A stretch of DNA of 64,000 nucleotides from Opitutaceae bacterium (GTDB lineage Bacteria; Verrucomicrobiota; Verrucomicrobiia; Opitutales; Opitutaceae), in NCBI GenBank assembly GCA_015075305.1, contig JABTUS010000007.1, positions 303,818 through 367,817 on the forward strand, read 5' to 3'. The notes below the pieces were generated by a model. The model worked only from the letters and a program-made list of their open reading frames with translations, did no database searches and had not been told where the DNA came from. Below, piece by piece: positions 52,665 through 64,000 of the stretch (position 1 is its first letter; each line of letters starts with the position of its first letter). The translations under genes were made by a program, and so were the position numbers.

Positions 52665-53837
52665 ATGGCAGAAATACTGAATTCGGTTTCTTTTCCCATT
52701 CCGGTGAGACAGGAGCACCGGCTGATCATCACGCGGGACGTGTTCGATTCAGGGAACGAGGTGTTAGGCGGGGTGCTGACGCCGAGGGAGCTGGGCGAGC
52801 AGGTGCGGGCGCTGGTCTTTTGGGACCGCGGGCTGGAAAAGGCGTTTCCAGGGTACGGTGCGCGCATCTCGGCGTGGTTTTCCTCTCGCAGCGAGGGCGT
52901 CCACCTCGCCGCTGCTCCCGTGGGACTGGATGGCGGGGAGCGGGTGAAGAACGACTTCAGCCAGCTCGAGCGCATCTGGCGGGTGATTGAGTCAGCCGGA
53001 CTCTGCCGGCATTCGTACATTGTGGCGATCGGCGGCGGGGCCGTGCTCGATCTGGTGGGATTTGCGGCGGCGACCGCGCACCGCGGGATTCCGCTGGTTC
53101 GTCTGCCCAGCACGAGCCTGAGCCAGGGCGACGGCGGCGTCGGCGTGAAGAGCGGGGTGAACTATTTTGGAAAGAAGAACTGGCTCGGAGCCTTTGGCGT
53201 CCCGCACGCGGTGATCAACGACCTTTCGCTGCTGAAGGGCCTGCCGGAACGCGAGCGCCGTGTGGGCCTGGTCGAGGCCGTCAAGGTGGCGCTCATCCGC
53301 GACGCCCGTTTCTTCGAGTCGATCGCCGCCCAGGCCAGGGAGCTTGCGGCGTTCGAGACGGATGCGTTCGAGCGCGTGATCTGCGAGAGCGCGCGCCAGC
53401 ACATCGAGCACATTGCAACGGCGGGGGACCCCTTCGAGCGCGGCTCGGCGCGTCCGCTCGATTTCGGCCACTGGGCCGCGCACAAGCTGGAGCAGTTGTC
53501 GCAGTTTGAACTGTCCCACGGCGAGGCCGTGGCGGTGGGCATGGCCATGGACCTCATCTATGCGCGCCGCGCCGGCCTGCTCAGCCGTCACGATTCGGAC
53601 CGCGTGCTCGAACTTCTGCGCGACCTCGGTTTCGCGCTGTATTCGCCGCTGCTGGAGCTGCGCGGGCGCTCCGGATCTCGCCTGGTGCTCGACGGACTCG
53701 AGGAGTTTCGCGAGCATCTCGGGGGGCGGCTCTCGATTCCGATGATCCGCGCCCCCGGGCAGCGCATGGAGGTGCATGAGATGGATGGAAAATGCGTTGA
53801 GGCGGCGATCGACGAATTGAAGACGCGCCATGGCTGA
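52665..53837 (+). CDS. eboD: EboD, 3-dehydroquinate synthase-like sugar phosphate cyclase
   Basis: A 390-residue cyclase of the DHQS superfamily. NAD-binding VAIGGGAVLDLVGFAAAT, the substrate loop PSTSLSQGDGGVGVKSGVN, and zinc ligands in GLVEAVKVA (Glu), FGHWAAHKLE (His) and LSHGEAVAVGM (His) are all present. The substrate is probably a sugar phosphate related to those used by EVS or amino-DHQS enzymes rather than DAHP. The start ATG 52665 is followed by conserved sequence; 115 bp separate it from eboC. It overlaps eboF by 8 bp. Confidence 0.92.
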   Translation: MAEILNSVSFPIPVRQEHRLIITRDVFDSGNEVLGGVLTPRELGEQVRALVFWDRGLEKAFPGYGARISAWFSSRSEGVHLAAAPVGLDGGERVKNDFSQLERIWRVIESAGLCRHSYIVAIGGGAVLDLVGFAAATAHRGIPLVRLPSTSLSQGDGGVGVKSGVNYFGKKNWLGAFGVPHAVINDLSLLKGLPERERRVGLVEAVKVALIRDARFFESIAAQARELAAFETDAFERVICESARQHIEHIATAGDPFERGSARPLDFGHWAAHKLEQLSQFELSHGEAVAVGMAMDLIYARRAGLLSRHDSDRVLELLRDLGFALYSPLLELRGRSGSRLVLDGLEEFREHLGGRLSIPMIRAPGQRMEVHEMDGKCVEAAIDELKTRHG

Positions 53838-55203
53838 GCGCACCGCGGTCATCAACGTCGTCGGACTGACCCCGCGTATCCTCGGTGCGGATACACCCAA
53901 TCTGTCTGCGGCCTCCATGCGCGGCGGCCTCCTGCGCGTCAGGCCCGTGCTGCCGGCGGTGACCTGCACCGTGCAGAGCACCTACCTGACCGGACTGCCT
54001 CCCTCGGGCCACGGCTGCGTGGCGAACGGATGGTATGACCGGACGCTGGCGGAGCATCATTTCTGGAAGCAGTCGAATCACCTGGTCGAAGGGCGCAAAC
54101 TCTGGGAGACCCTGCGCGACCGGCGTCCCGGATACACGTGCGCAAAGCTGTTCTGGTGGTACAACATGTACTCGAGCGCCGACTGGACGATCACCCCCCG
54201 TCCCATGTACCCGGCCGACGGACGGAAGGTCTTCGACATCTACACGCAGCCGATGGACATGCGGGAGCGGATCAAGGCGGATCTCGGCGAGTTTCCTTTT
54301 CCGGCGTTCTGGGGTCCGATGGCGGGCATCGCCTCCTCGGAGTGGATTGCGCGTTCGGCGGAGTGGATTGAGGAGCGCCACCGGCCGGACCTGTCGCTCG
54401 TCTATCTGCCGCACCTCGACTACAATCTGCAGCGACTCGGACCCGACGATCCGCGCCTTCGCGAGGATGTGCGCGCGATCGATCGTCTGGCGGGAAGGCT
54501 CATCGACGGATTTGCGGCGCGAGGCGTGGGAACGATCGTGCTTTCGGAGTATGGCATCACAGCGGTGAAACGATCGATCGCCCTCAACCGGATTTTTCGC
54601 GCGAAAGGCTGGATCGCGATCAAGGACGAGATGGGGCGGGAGTTGCTGGATTGCGGGGCGAGCCGGGCATTCGCCATCGCCGACCACCAGGTGGCGCACA
54701 TCTATGTGAAGGATGCCTCGATGATCGGCGAAGTGAAGGCGGAGATTGAGAACATCGATGGTGTTTCCCGCGTGCTCGATGCCGCCGCCCAGCGGACGGA
54801 GGGCATCAACCATCCGCGCTCGGGCGACCTGGTGGCCTATGCCGCGGAGGATTGCTGGTTTTCGTACTACCATTGGAACGACGATCGAAAGGCTCCCGAT
54901 TTTGCCCGGTGCGTCGACATCCACCGCAAGTATGGGTATGACCCCGTGGAGCTGTTTGTGAATCCGTCGCTCGCCTTCCCCAAGGCGCGCGCCGCGATCA
55001 TGCTGCTGCGCAAGAAGCTCGGCTTTCGCATGCTGATGGATCTGATCCCGCTCGACGCCTCGCTCGTGCGCGGATCGCACGGCGCATGTCCGTCGGATTC
55101 GCGCGAATGGCCGGTGTTGATTGGCACGGGTGGACGAGAGGGCGATGAACCGATTTCAGCGATGGATGTGCACGCGAGGCTCCTGGATGCCTGTCTGAGG
55201 TGA
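53830..55203 (+). CDS. eboF: EboF, alkaline-phosphatase-fold nucleotide pyrophosphatase
   Basis: A 457-residue protein of the phosphodiesterase/nucleotide pyrophosphatase branch of the alkaline-phosphatase superfamily. The nucleophile region is PAVTCTVQSTYLTGLPPSGHG, the metal ligands are in YLPHLDYNLQRLG, LSEYGI and ADHQVAHIY, and RGSHGACPSD near the end. No signal peptide is seen. It closes the ebo cluster, overlapping eboD by 8 bp. Confidence 0.9.
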   Translation: MAERTAVINVVGLTPRILGADTPNLSAASMRGGLLRVRPVLPAVTCTVQSTYLTGLPPSGHGCVANGWYDRTLAEHHFWKQSNHLVEGRKLWETLRDRRPGYTCAKLFWWYNMYSSADWTITPRPMYPADGRKVFDIYTQPMDMRERIKADLGEFPFPAFWGPMAGIASSEWIARSAEWIEERHRPDLSLVYLPHLDYNLQRLGPDDPRLREDVRAIDRLAGRLIDGFAARGVGTIVLSEYGITAVKRSIALNRIFRAKGWIAIKDEMGRELLDCGASRAFAIADHQVAHIYVKDASMIGEVKAEIENIDGVSRVLDAAAQRTEGINHPRSGDLVAYAAEDCWFSYYHWNDDRKAPDFARCVDIHRKYGYDPVELFVNPSLAFPKARAAIMLLRKKLGFRMLMDLIPLDASLVRGSHGACPSDSREWPVLIGTGGREGDEPISAMDVHARLLDACLR

Positions 55204-55223
55204 TCCGCGCAAACGCGCTCAGA

Positions 55224-57146
55224 TCAGGGCGTGGGATTTGACGGGGGCGATTTCAGAGAAAAATCCGGCAGCGAAAGGAACCTCACCACGGGTTGATGCC
55301 AGAGCGCCTCGTCGGATGGGCTGTCAAGTTCGACGCGAAACTCCCTCACGTCCGACCGGTCGACCCCCTGCATGAGATCGACGAAATCGTGATGCGATTC
55401 GATGAAGGGGCGGACAAGAAAACCGGATGCGCTCTGGGTGGAGATGAGACGAAAATACTGCTCGCGCCCGTCCGACATGACAACGATGAGGCGCGGCTGG
55501 TAGGCGTGGTAGAGAAAGGCGTTGATGCGACCGAACGCGGTTGGCTTGAGGTCCACCTCCATCCAAAGAGCCAGCCCATTGGCGGGCGGCACCGCGATGC
55601 GCTCGCCAAACGCCGGTGACAGTTCGCCGATTAGCGGCGCGGCTCTGGCAGATGCGATCGGAAGGTTGATCGAGGATTTGCGCTGAAGCAGCGCCTGATC
55701 GGGGGAGTTCTCCACCACGACATAGCGGCGCGCAATCTCCAGCAGGGCGAGGGAGTCCTCCTGTCCGGGGTAGCGCTTGTCGATCACCTTCAGCCGCAGT
55801 GCGACGAAATCCGGAGCATTGTCGGATCGATAGAAGGCCGCATTTTTTTCGAGCAGCACGCGGGTGTACGCGGTGTAGCTCTGGATGATGGGGCGGGAGC
55901 GGTAGTTGAGTCGATTGAGCAGCAGCAGTCCCTGTTCGAAGGTGAATAGGTCGATGCTCGATCGACCCACCTTGGAAACGAGCGCCGGATCGGCTGAACT
56001 CCTGGCTGCTGAGTCGAGAGCTGCATTGAATCTGGCTGTCCATGCATCGAGGTGGGTGAGCTGGTAGGGGAAGCGCGTGATGCGCCTCCATGCGGTCAGC
56101 GGTCCATGTGCCGCAAGGAGCGGACTGGTCAGAATGACACCAGTAATGCAGGCGATGATCGAGAGATCGTGAAGCACCGGCCTTGCCGGTGCGGGAAGTT
56201 CCATCGTGAGGAAGACGCCGAAGAAAAGGCAGAAGTAGAAGAAGCCAAAGACATGCTCGTCGGCGCGGGTGAAGCCCTGTTTCCATGCGATGAACCACTG
56301 CGTGACGGCGAACAGGATCACGGCAGTCCTGAGGCCGCGGGAACGATCGGATCGCGCGATGGCGACCGTCAGCAGCAGCGCCTGCGCGATGACCCAGACG
56401 GCGATCGCGGCGATGTGGCCGGATGGCTCGACCGCCATCGCCCAACTGTAGCCGCGGCTGATTTCCAAGCTGAGACGGACGCACTCGGGCAGGTCTGAAA
56501 GCCGCTGGCCGGCCGCCAGCCAGAACAGGAGGAAAAGCAGGCTGTATCCAAGAAGCAGCGACAATGCCAGCCGCCACCGCTTCTCCCACAAGTGCAGCGC
56601 GCAGGAAATGCCGATGGCGCAGGCGGCCTGCATGCAGAATACAAATTTGAAATGGGAGAACAGGCCGAGCCAAACCAGTGCAACCAGGCGTTTCCACCAG
56701 GGCACATCGGCCGGCAGCAGCCAGGCCAGCCCCAGGAGGGCAACCGCGACCGAAGCCGCATTGTCGAAGAAAGGCGCGCCGGCGACGAGAAGCAGGAGAA
56801 GCAGCCAGCGCCTGGGTCCCGCATACTGCGCCGCCAGGAGGACGAGGGTGCAGGCGAGCAGGAGCTTGCCGCCGATTTCCCACAGGAACTTCATCCCCAA
56901 TGCGCCGGGCTCGTATCCGCTGAGGCTCAGGAACCCCAGGGGTCCGCAAGTGGAGGCGATTTCCGATCCGAAGTGACGTTTCTGAAGGTGGGCGTCGACG
57001 AGGACCGAATGCCAGGACTCCAGGCCGGTCACGATGGGGCCGGGCAGGTGCACGCTGGCGAGCCAGAGGGCCAGGGTGAGTGGAACGAGCAGGAAGCTTT
57101 TTGCGCCGGAAAACGCTGGAAGGAACCCGGCTGCGGGGGGATGCAT
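55224..57146 (-). CDS. large polytopic membrane protein with C-terminal soluble domain
   Basis: About 640 residues from ATG 57146 (an upstream in-frame start at 57233 would add 29 residues). Twelve or so hydrophobic helices fill the first 390 residues (FLLVPLTLALWLASVHL, LLLLLLVAGAPFF, FFYFCLFFGVFLTMEL), followed by a 250-residue soluble part rich in beta sequence. The layout resembles GT-C-like or O-antigen-ligase-like envelope proteins, but I see no catalytic motif. It converges on eboF and is divergent from tgt. Confidence 0.7.
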   Translation of the reverse strand: MHPPAAGFLPAFSGAKSFLLVPLTLALWLASVHLPGPIVTGLESWHSVLVDAHLQKRHFGSEIASTCGPLGFLSLSGYEPGALGMKFLWEIGGKLLLACTLVLLAAQYAGPRRWLLLLLLVAGAPFFDNAASVAVALLGLAWLLPADVPWWKRLVALVWLGLFSHFKFVFCMQAACAIGISCALHLWEKRWRLALSLLLGYSLLFLLFWLAAGQRLSDLPECVRLSLEISRGYSWAMAVEPSGHIAAIAVWVIAQALLLTVAIARSDRSRGLRTAVILFAVTQWFIAWKQGFTRADEHVFGFFYFCLFFGVFLTMELPAPARPVLHDLSIIACITGVILTSPLLAAHGPLTAWRRITRFPYQLTHLDAWTARFNAALDSAARSSADPALVSKVGRSSIDLFTFEQGLLLLNRLNYRSRPIIQSYTAYTRVLLEKNAAFYRSDNAPDFVALRLKVIDKRYPGQEDSLALLEIARRYVVVENSPDQALLQRKSSINLPIASARAAPLIGELSPAFGERIAVPPANGLALWMEVDLKPTAFGRINAFLYHAYQPRLIVVMSDGREQYFRLISTQSASGFLVRPFIESHHDFVDLMQGVDRSDVREFRVELDSPSDEALWHQPVVRFLSLPDFSLKSPPSNPTP

Positions 57147-57248
57147 TCGGGCTCCATGCGAGACGGAGCGATGAGAAAGGCGAGAACGAATGTTTGACCT
57201 GAAGCGAGGGATTGCCACCTCACCCGAGGTCATGTTCGGTGGCCTCTG

Positions 57249-58397
<1,149 letters not shown>

Positions 58398-58404
58398 CGG
58401 GCAA

Positions 58405-59913
<1,509 letters not shown>

Positions 59914-60146
59914 GGGTGGATGGATGGATGTGTCGGATTCGTGGGCGTGGTGGGTTGGGGCGCAGTTGATGCAGCTCGGAGGTCGGAGCGATCTGCGCCG
60001 GTTGAACGAAGCTTACAGGGATAACCCGCGTTTCTGCGGGTGTACAACCCCAATTCCTGGGATGCTTTACAGATCAAGCGACGACAGCCTTGCCATGGCA
60101 TGAATGGCGGTTTTTGGTGGCGCGCCCGCCCCTGCATACCCGCTCC

Positions 60147-61379
60147 ATGGAACATCAAGTTGACTCTTCACCTGAAGTGATCCGCTCGCGCATCGCATCA
60201 CGTTTTCACCGCCCGCTCGCATGGGTGGTGCTTTTTGTCGCGGCCCTGCAACCCGCGGTCGCCGAGGCGGCGACTCTGCCGCCGGTCGTCGGACCTCACG
60301 AGAGAATCTCAGCAGCGGACCGTGCGTCGGAAATCGGCTATTTCGGCACCTGTCCGGAAAGCCCGGATGGGCGGACGATCGCGTATGTGCTGTATGACGG
60401 ACGACCGGTTGCGGGTGGATCCAAGTTTTCAGGCGGGGGCCTGTACCTGTGCGACATTGACCGCAAGCATCATGTCAAGATTAGGGACATCGAAAACATC
60501 CGGTGGGAGGACGGCGCCGGTGTGATCTGGCTCGACAACGACACGCTCGGCTATCTGGCCTATGAGCAGGATTTGCCGGTCACGTACATCGTCGATCGGA
60601 GCGGGCGCGTTTTGAAGGGGCCGATCGAGGCGTACATTGGTCACGGCGACGCACCGGATGGATGCATTGCGATGTCCGTTGACAAGCGGCAGTATCCCAA
60701 GGGCAGCAGTCTGGGTTCGAATGGAATCTACCTGTACAAGGCGGGCGGGATCACGAAAATCATCGATGCCGAACGGGATCTTGGAGGGTTGAAGGATCGG
60801 CTGGATGGAAGCGATGATCCGCGTGAATGGAACTATTTCCATGCACAGCTCAGTCCCCGTGGAACGCTTCTTTCGATAAGGCTGGATACCGAACTGGGCA
60901 AACAGCACCTGGTGACGTGCCGTGTCGATGGCACGGATGTCAGGCTTTTCGGTGGACCGCGAAAGCCGCTGCATCAGCAATGGTTTGATGACTCAACCAT
61001 CTTTGGCCACGAGTTTGCTGCGAAACCGGCGGATGGCGGACCGCGCTTTCGTGCGAAGCTGTGGGACAGGGATGGAAACATTCTCCGGGTGCTGGCCGGT
61101 GTTGGAAATCATCCCGGCATATCCCCTGACAGGAAGTTCATAGCCACGGACAGCCAGTACGAAACCGAACCGGTCATCATCACGCTGTACCGGGTGGGCA
61201 GCACGGAGCCGCTGGCAATACTCATGCGGGAGCCGCCGGGGCCTGTGTGGAGAATGCGGACGCATGTAAACCCGGCGTTTTCACGCGACGGCCGATATGT
61301 TTATTTCAACAAGCCCGTCGGTGGAGTTCCCCAGGCCCATCGGGTGTTTGTTGGAGACTTGGTTCGTTCCGCGGACTGA
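60147..61379 (+). CDS. secreted protein with TolB-like beta-propeller pattern
   Basis: About 410 residues with a signal peptide (PLAWVVLFVAALQPAVAEAA). The body repeats WD40/PD40-like strands: CPESPDGRTIAYVLYDG, HAQLSPRGTLLSIRLD, HPGISPDRKFIATDS and NPAFSRDGRYVYFNKP, giving a likely beta-propeller. No catalytic domain is seen. Function is unknown; these proteins may bind glycans or peptides at the outer membrane. An upstream in-frame ATG at 60090 would give a longer leader before the signal. Confidence 0.72.
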   Translation: MEHQVDSSPEVIRSRIASRFHRPLAWVVLFVAALQPAVAEAATLPPVVGPHERISAADRASEIGYFGTCPESPDGRTIAYVLYDGRPVAGGSKFSGGGLYLCDIDRKHHVKIRDIENIRWEDGAGVIWLDNDTLGYLAYEQDLPVTYIVDRSGRVLKGPIEAYIGHGDAPDGCIAMSVDKRQYPKGSSLGSNGIYLYKAGGITKIIDAERDLGGLKDRLDGSDDPREWNYFHAQLSPRGTLLSIRLDTELGKQHLVTCRVDGTDVRLFGGPRKPLHQQWFDDSTIFGHEFAAKPADGGPRFRAKLWDRDGNILRVLAGVGNHPGISPDRKFIATDSQYETEPVIITLYRVGSTEPLAILMREPPGPVWRMRTHVNPAFSRDGRYVYFNKPVGGVPQAHRVFVGDLVRSAD

Positions 61380-61528
61380 GTGGCGACAGCGGAGGTTTGG
61401 GCTTTTGAAACTTCTCTGAAGTATCGAACGGAGGCTGCGTAAGCGCATTGGAACGCTATTCGTGACCACTGATTGGCCTTCACAGCGTTGCACTTGATAC
61501 AAGGCCTCCTCTGCAGTCTTGTTTATCG

Positions 61529-61774
61529 ATGCGATCGATCGTGACCTCGAAAAACAGGGTTTCCATTCCGGCCGAACTCTCTCGACGTTTTGGAATTTCG
61601 CCGGGTTGTCGTTTGGAATGGGTCCCTTTCGAGGCTACTGAGAACGAATTGATCGTCCGCATCATCCCCAAGCGAGCCGATCTCGCTCAGCGTTTGCTCG
61701 GGGCCGGGGCGTCGTGGGCGCCTAAACACGATGCGGTTGAGGAACTCCGCGCGGAGCGCTCGCGGGAGGGCTGA
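61529..61774 (+). CDS. AbrB/MazE-family DNA-binding protein (orphan)
   Basis: An 81-residue swapped-hairpin AbrB-type protein: SIVTSKNRVSIPAELSRRFG, then a charged tail (AVEELRAERSREG). This pattern is common to VapB/MazE-type antitoxins. No toxin gene follows; the next recognisable sequence is a decayed Uma2 gene on the other strand. It is therefore an orphan antitoxin or a small regulator. Confidence 0.72.
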   Translation: MRSIVTSKNRVSIPAELSRRFGISPGCRLEWVPFEATENELIVRIIPKRADLAQRLLGAGASWAPKHDAVEELRAERSREG

Positions 61775-61954
61775 CGAATGGTCCGCCTGCTTGGATGGTT
61801 CGGCCCCCGTCGCTCATTGCGGCAACGCATGGGAGATTTCGGTCAAACTGCGTGCAACTCCTGATCTGTCAGGGGACGCTGGACAGTGACCGTTTCTGGA
61901 CAGTTCCAATTGTGAGTCTTCCCCGCGTCGGAGAGTGCGCTTCCGCGCCTGGGC

Positions 61955-62345
61955 TCACGTCAGGTTCACCCCGGCATAGAGGCTCGAGATCGGCAGACGG
62001 AACTGCAGCGACGGCAGGACCAGCTCATGACCCATGCCGAGGTGTTCCGGCTCCCAATCCCGTTCCCGGCGGAACAGTGTCGACAGGGGGGGTGCTCTGG
62101 CTCACCAGCAGGTACTCGCTCAAACTTGGCAGCCGGATGTAGCTGAGGAATTTCTCGCACCGGTCGAAGCGCTCCGTCTCCGGCGAGAATACTTCGGCGA
62201 TGAACTGAGGACGGGTCTCGTAATAGCGCTGCGAGTCCTCCGGATCGCACGTCACGATGACATCGGGATAATAGAAAATGTCATCCCGTGCGATCTCCAG
62301 CCTCACCTATGTCCCCGGATCATTCCCCACCAGCAAACGGGGGCA
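61955..62345 (-). pseudogene. Uma2-family endonuclease remnant
   Basis: A Uma2 (DUF820) core is seen as RLEIARDDIFYYPDVIVTCDPEDSQ in two blocks, then FIAEVFSPETERFDRCEKFLSYI and LSEYLLVSQ, in one frame between 62306 and about 62090. The C-terminus (RRERDWEPEHLGMGHELVL, LPISSLYAG) continues only in another frame down to a stop at 61955. Upstream, VGNDPGT is separated from VRLEI by a TAG codon at about 62308, and the N-terminal half of the protein is missing. It has a frameshift, a stop and a 5' loss, so it is dead. The 62346-62566 stretch holds no gene I can see. Confidence 0.75.
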
Positions 62346-62566
62346 GGCGCGATGTGTGCCACTAGGTTTCGCATTGTGCGTGAACGCGTGCGACTGGTGC
62401 ATTATTGATATGATCCGCGACCAAACAGGTTTTTCGTGTCGCCTCGCTCATTCTTCTTCGTCGGTGGGGGATTGGGCTTTTCGGGACTCGACGATTTCTC
62501 GGGCTCCGGAGAAACGATCTCGGGCAGCCCGGCCCTACGGCGTTGTTCCACGATGTAGGCGACGTA

Positions 62567-62845
62567 TTATTCAGGGTTTTCTTGTTTGCCCTCTCGGATG
62601 TTCCGGAGCACTCGCAGCCAATTCTCGTTCCACGACTTCATTGCGCCACCGGGTGGCTTGCCCTTTGACTCGCGAGCAATCGCCTCATCTGTTTCGCGGC
62701 TAAGTACGCTCCACGTGCGCTGCGTATCCCGCAAATAAGTCTTTCCATCCGCAGTCTTTCCGTAGTCGACTTCGTCATAGGGCGGCACCGCAGTACATCC
62801 TGGGAGGCATGCAATCAGAAGGCCAACAAGGAATAGATTTTTCAT
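62567..62845 (-). CDS. small lipoprotein overlapping the Rhs gene
   Basis: From ATG 62845 the product has 92 residues with a lipoprotein signal ([20 protein letters not shown]; lipobox LPGC). The mature part is polar and helical with [16 protein letters not shown] and [15 protein letters not shown]. Its ATG overlaps the Rhs stop in ATGA, so both are translated from one message. By position it is a candidate immunity or accessory protein for the Rhs C-terminal domain; there is no family match to support this. Confidence 0.65.
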   Translation of the reverse strand: MKNLFLVGLLIACLPGCTAVPPYDEVDYGKTADGKTYLRDTQRTWSVLSRETDEAIARESKGKPPGGAMKSWNENWLRVLRNIREGKQENPE

Positions 62846-64000
62846 GGGTAGTTTCCGGTGTGGATTTTGGCGCGTGCGAGGATGTCGGCCAATCCTGACG
62901 CGTATTTGATAGGGTTGAGCGACGGTCCCCAGAGATTTGCGCCATCGCCCCAAGGCTGGATGTAATTCATCGTGCCGCCGTTGATTCGACCGGCTAGCCA
63001 CGCACGCGGATAGCTGATCGCCGGGCTTCTCAGGTTCAATGTCGAACCACGCGGCACGCCGCCCTGCAGGATCGCATTGGTCACTGTCAACGTTCCTTGA
63101 CTGTGAGCTGTAATCATGAGCGGACCGCTTGCCATCTGAAATGTCAGCCTTCGAAAACCGGCCGCCAACGAGTCTCCGACGCCGAATGCAATCTTCTGCC
63201 AGAATGACTGCACCAAGTCGTTGATGATACCTTGCGATGGGTTGAAGTACCCAATAGTTGGGAGCTTCGCGGTGTCTAATCTGATCTGCATTGCGGCTCT
63301 ATCCCCCATGATTCCGTTTGTCGTGACACGATCGTAGTCAGCCGGGTTTCGCGACCCGCCATCTGGAAACATCGGTACTCCTTGCTCGCGGAGGTAGGTG
63401 TTTAGTCCCGTGAAAGTGACGTAACCGGCTGCTCCATAAATTGCTCCAGTGCGGAATCCATGGTGAAACTGGCCACCTTGCAATTCAGCACTAACTCCTC
63501 CTGCAACGCCGCCCATTGCGGACACCGCAGCGAGTTGCCTGACGTATTCGCGTGCGTCCGTGGGAATGTCGCCAATACCAAACTTGCCTGCAATGCCGCC
63601 GGTAGCCGCTCCGATTGCTCCTCCGATCGCTCCGGCCTTGAAGGCGTCTCCGATGCTGCCTCCGTTCAACAAGCTTCCGGCGAAACCGGAATAGGTGCCC
63701 CCGGCCATGCCTCCGGCGGCCGGGCCTGCAAAATAGGTTACCACGGCAGCGATTGCGAGGCCTGTCACCTGGCCATAGTATTGGTTGAACGCCTTGGGAG
63801 CGAACCAGTACTCGGGCATCGCCAAAATGTGCGGCCCTAGGAAAAACGCCTGCTTCAAAACATCGCTGAACTTGCGGTATCCGCTCGGATCCGTGAATCC
63901 CAGCGGGTTGTTCGCGACATACGAATACCTGTTGTACTCCTGTCCGTCGTTCGCATCGCCGACGAACGGGTCCGCGGTCAGAAACCTGCCCACGACCGGG
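62842..64000 (-). CDS. C-terminal part of an Rhs-family protein with variable tip (5' end outside window)
   Basis: The frame is open to the end of the window, so the gene starts beyond it. The Rhs-associated core ends with [34 protein letters not shown]. The following 340 residues are the variable tip: a Gly/Ala-rich stretch ([31 protein letters not shown]) and then a domain with [19 protein letters not shown], which resembles the nucleophile elbow of alpha/beta hydrolases (AHSQG in place of GxSxG). A lipase-like or related hydrolase toxin is a possible reading. The stop overlaps the lipoprotein gene. Confidence 0.82.
   Translation of the reverse strand, partial: PVVGRFLTADPFVGDANDGQEYNRYSYVANNPLGFTDPSGYRKFSDVLKQAFFLGPHILAMPEYWFAPKAFNQYYGQVTGLAIAAVVTYFAGPAAGGMAGGTYSGFAGSLLNGGSIGDAFKAGAIGGAIGAATGGIAGKFGIGDIPTDAREYVRQLAAVSAMGGVAGGVSAELQGGQFHHGFRTGAIYGAAGYVTFTGLNTYLREQGVPMFPDGGSRNPADYDRVTTNGIMGDRAAMQIRLDTAKLPTIGYFNPSQGIINDLVQSFWQKIAFGVGDSLAAGFRRLTFQMASGPLMITAHSQGTLTVTNAILQGGVPRGSTLNLRSPAISYPRAWLAGRINGGTMNYIQPWGDGANLWGPSLNPIKYASGLADILARAKIHTGNYP

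Overview
The window reads as a high-GC Gram-negative chromosome, most likely Verrucomicrobiota and close to Opitutaceae. This is an inference from gene content (LpxI, OpgG/OpgH, a large secreted sulfatase, an ebo cluster, Rhs-type proteins and IS21/IS110 elements), not from a marker search. Genes are dense, and many are joined by 4-bp ATGA/GTGA start-stop overlaps.

Layout. (1) 1-3943: surface-glycan genes: the tail of a membrane protein, a methyltransferase, a very short membrane protein, an NAD-dependent epimerase and a polyprenyl-type GT2 glycosyltransferase. (2) 4010-7675, minus strand: bifunctional nuclease plus tRNA-dihydrouridine synthase (coupled), LpxI for lipid A, and a secreted alpha/beta hydrolase. 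(3) 7746-12665, minus strand: an exopolysaccharide export locus (Wzc-like tyrosine autokinase, Wza-like export protein, outer-membrane barrel, FecR-domain protein), then leuS. (4) 15362-24192, plus strand: an HtrA-like protease coupled to a dead protease homologue, riboflavin synthase, a family-4-like uracil-DNA glycosylase, and opgG / unknown tail-anchored protein / opgH for periplasmic glucans. (5) 24280-25136: toxin-antitoxin remnants and a Phd-ParE pair. (6) 25182-29650: a LuxR-type regulator gene cut in two by a complete four-gene IS21-family element whose ends and 6-bp target duplication can be read directly. (7) 29862-34826: a winged-helix methyltransferase converging on a minus-strand signalling operon (receiver-histidine kinase, response regulator, small protein, PilB/GspE ATPase, HPt). 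(8) 35001-41016: metK-ahcY, an IS110 transposase, cysI. (9) 41114-47164: tRNA-Ser(GCU), an MFS transporter, a RES/Xre toxin-antitoxin pair, a HTH-EIIA protein, VanZ-like protein and ligA. (10) 47208-49271, minus strand: HIT protein, unknown gene, nrdR, pabA/trpG. (11) 49454-55203, plus strand: an ebo metabolite cluster in the order A?-B-E-C-D-F, with eboB carrying a frameshift. (12) 55224-64000: a membrane protein, tgt (lacking the usual zinc cysteines), sulfatase, a beta-propeller-like secreted protein, an AbrB-type protein, a decayed Uma2 gene, and the 3' end of an Rhs protein with an overlapping small lipoprotein.

Functional themes are envelope polysaccharides (regions 1, 3, 4), the sulfur/methyl cycle (MetK, AhcY, CysI and several SAM methyltransferases), the ebo pathway, and mobile or addictive DNA at about 24-30 kb, 37.8-39 kb, 42.7-43.8 kb and 61.5-64 kb. 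The strongest observations are the exactly solvable IS21 insertion, the ebo operon, the zinc-site-less Tgt, and the protease/pseudoprotease pair.
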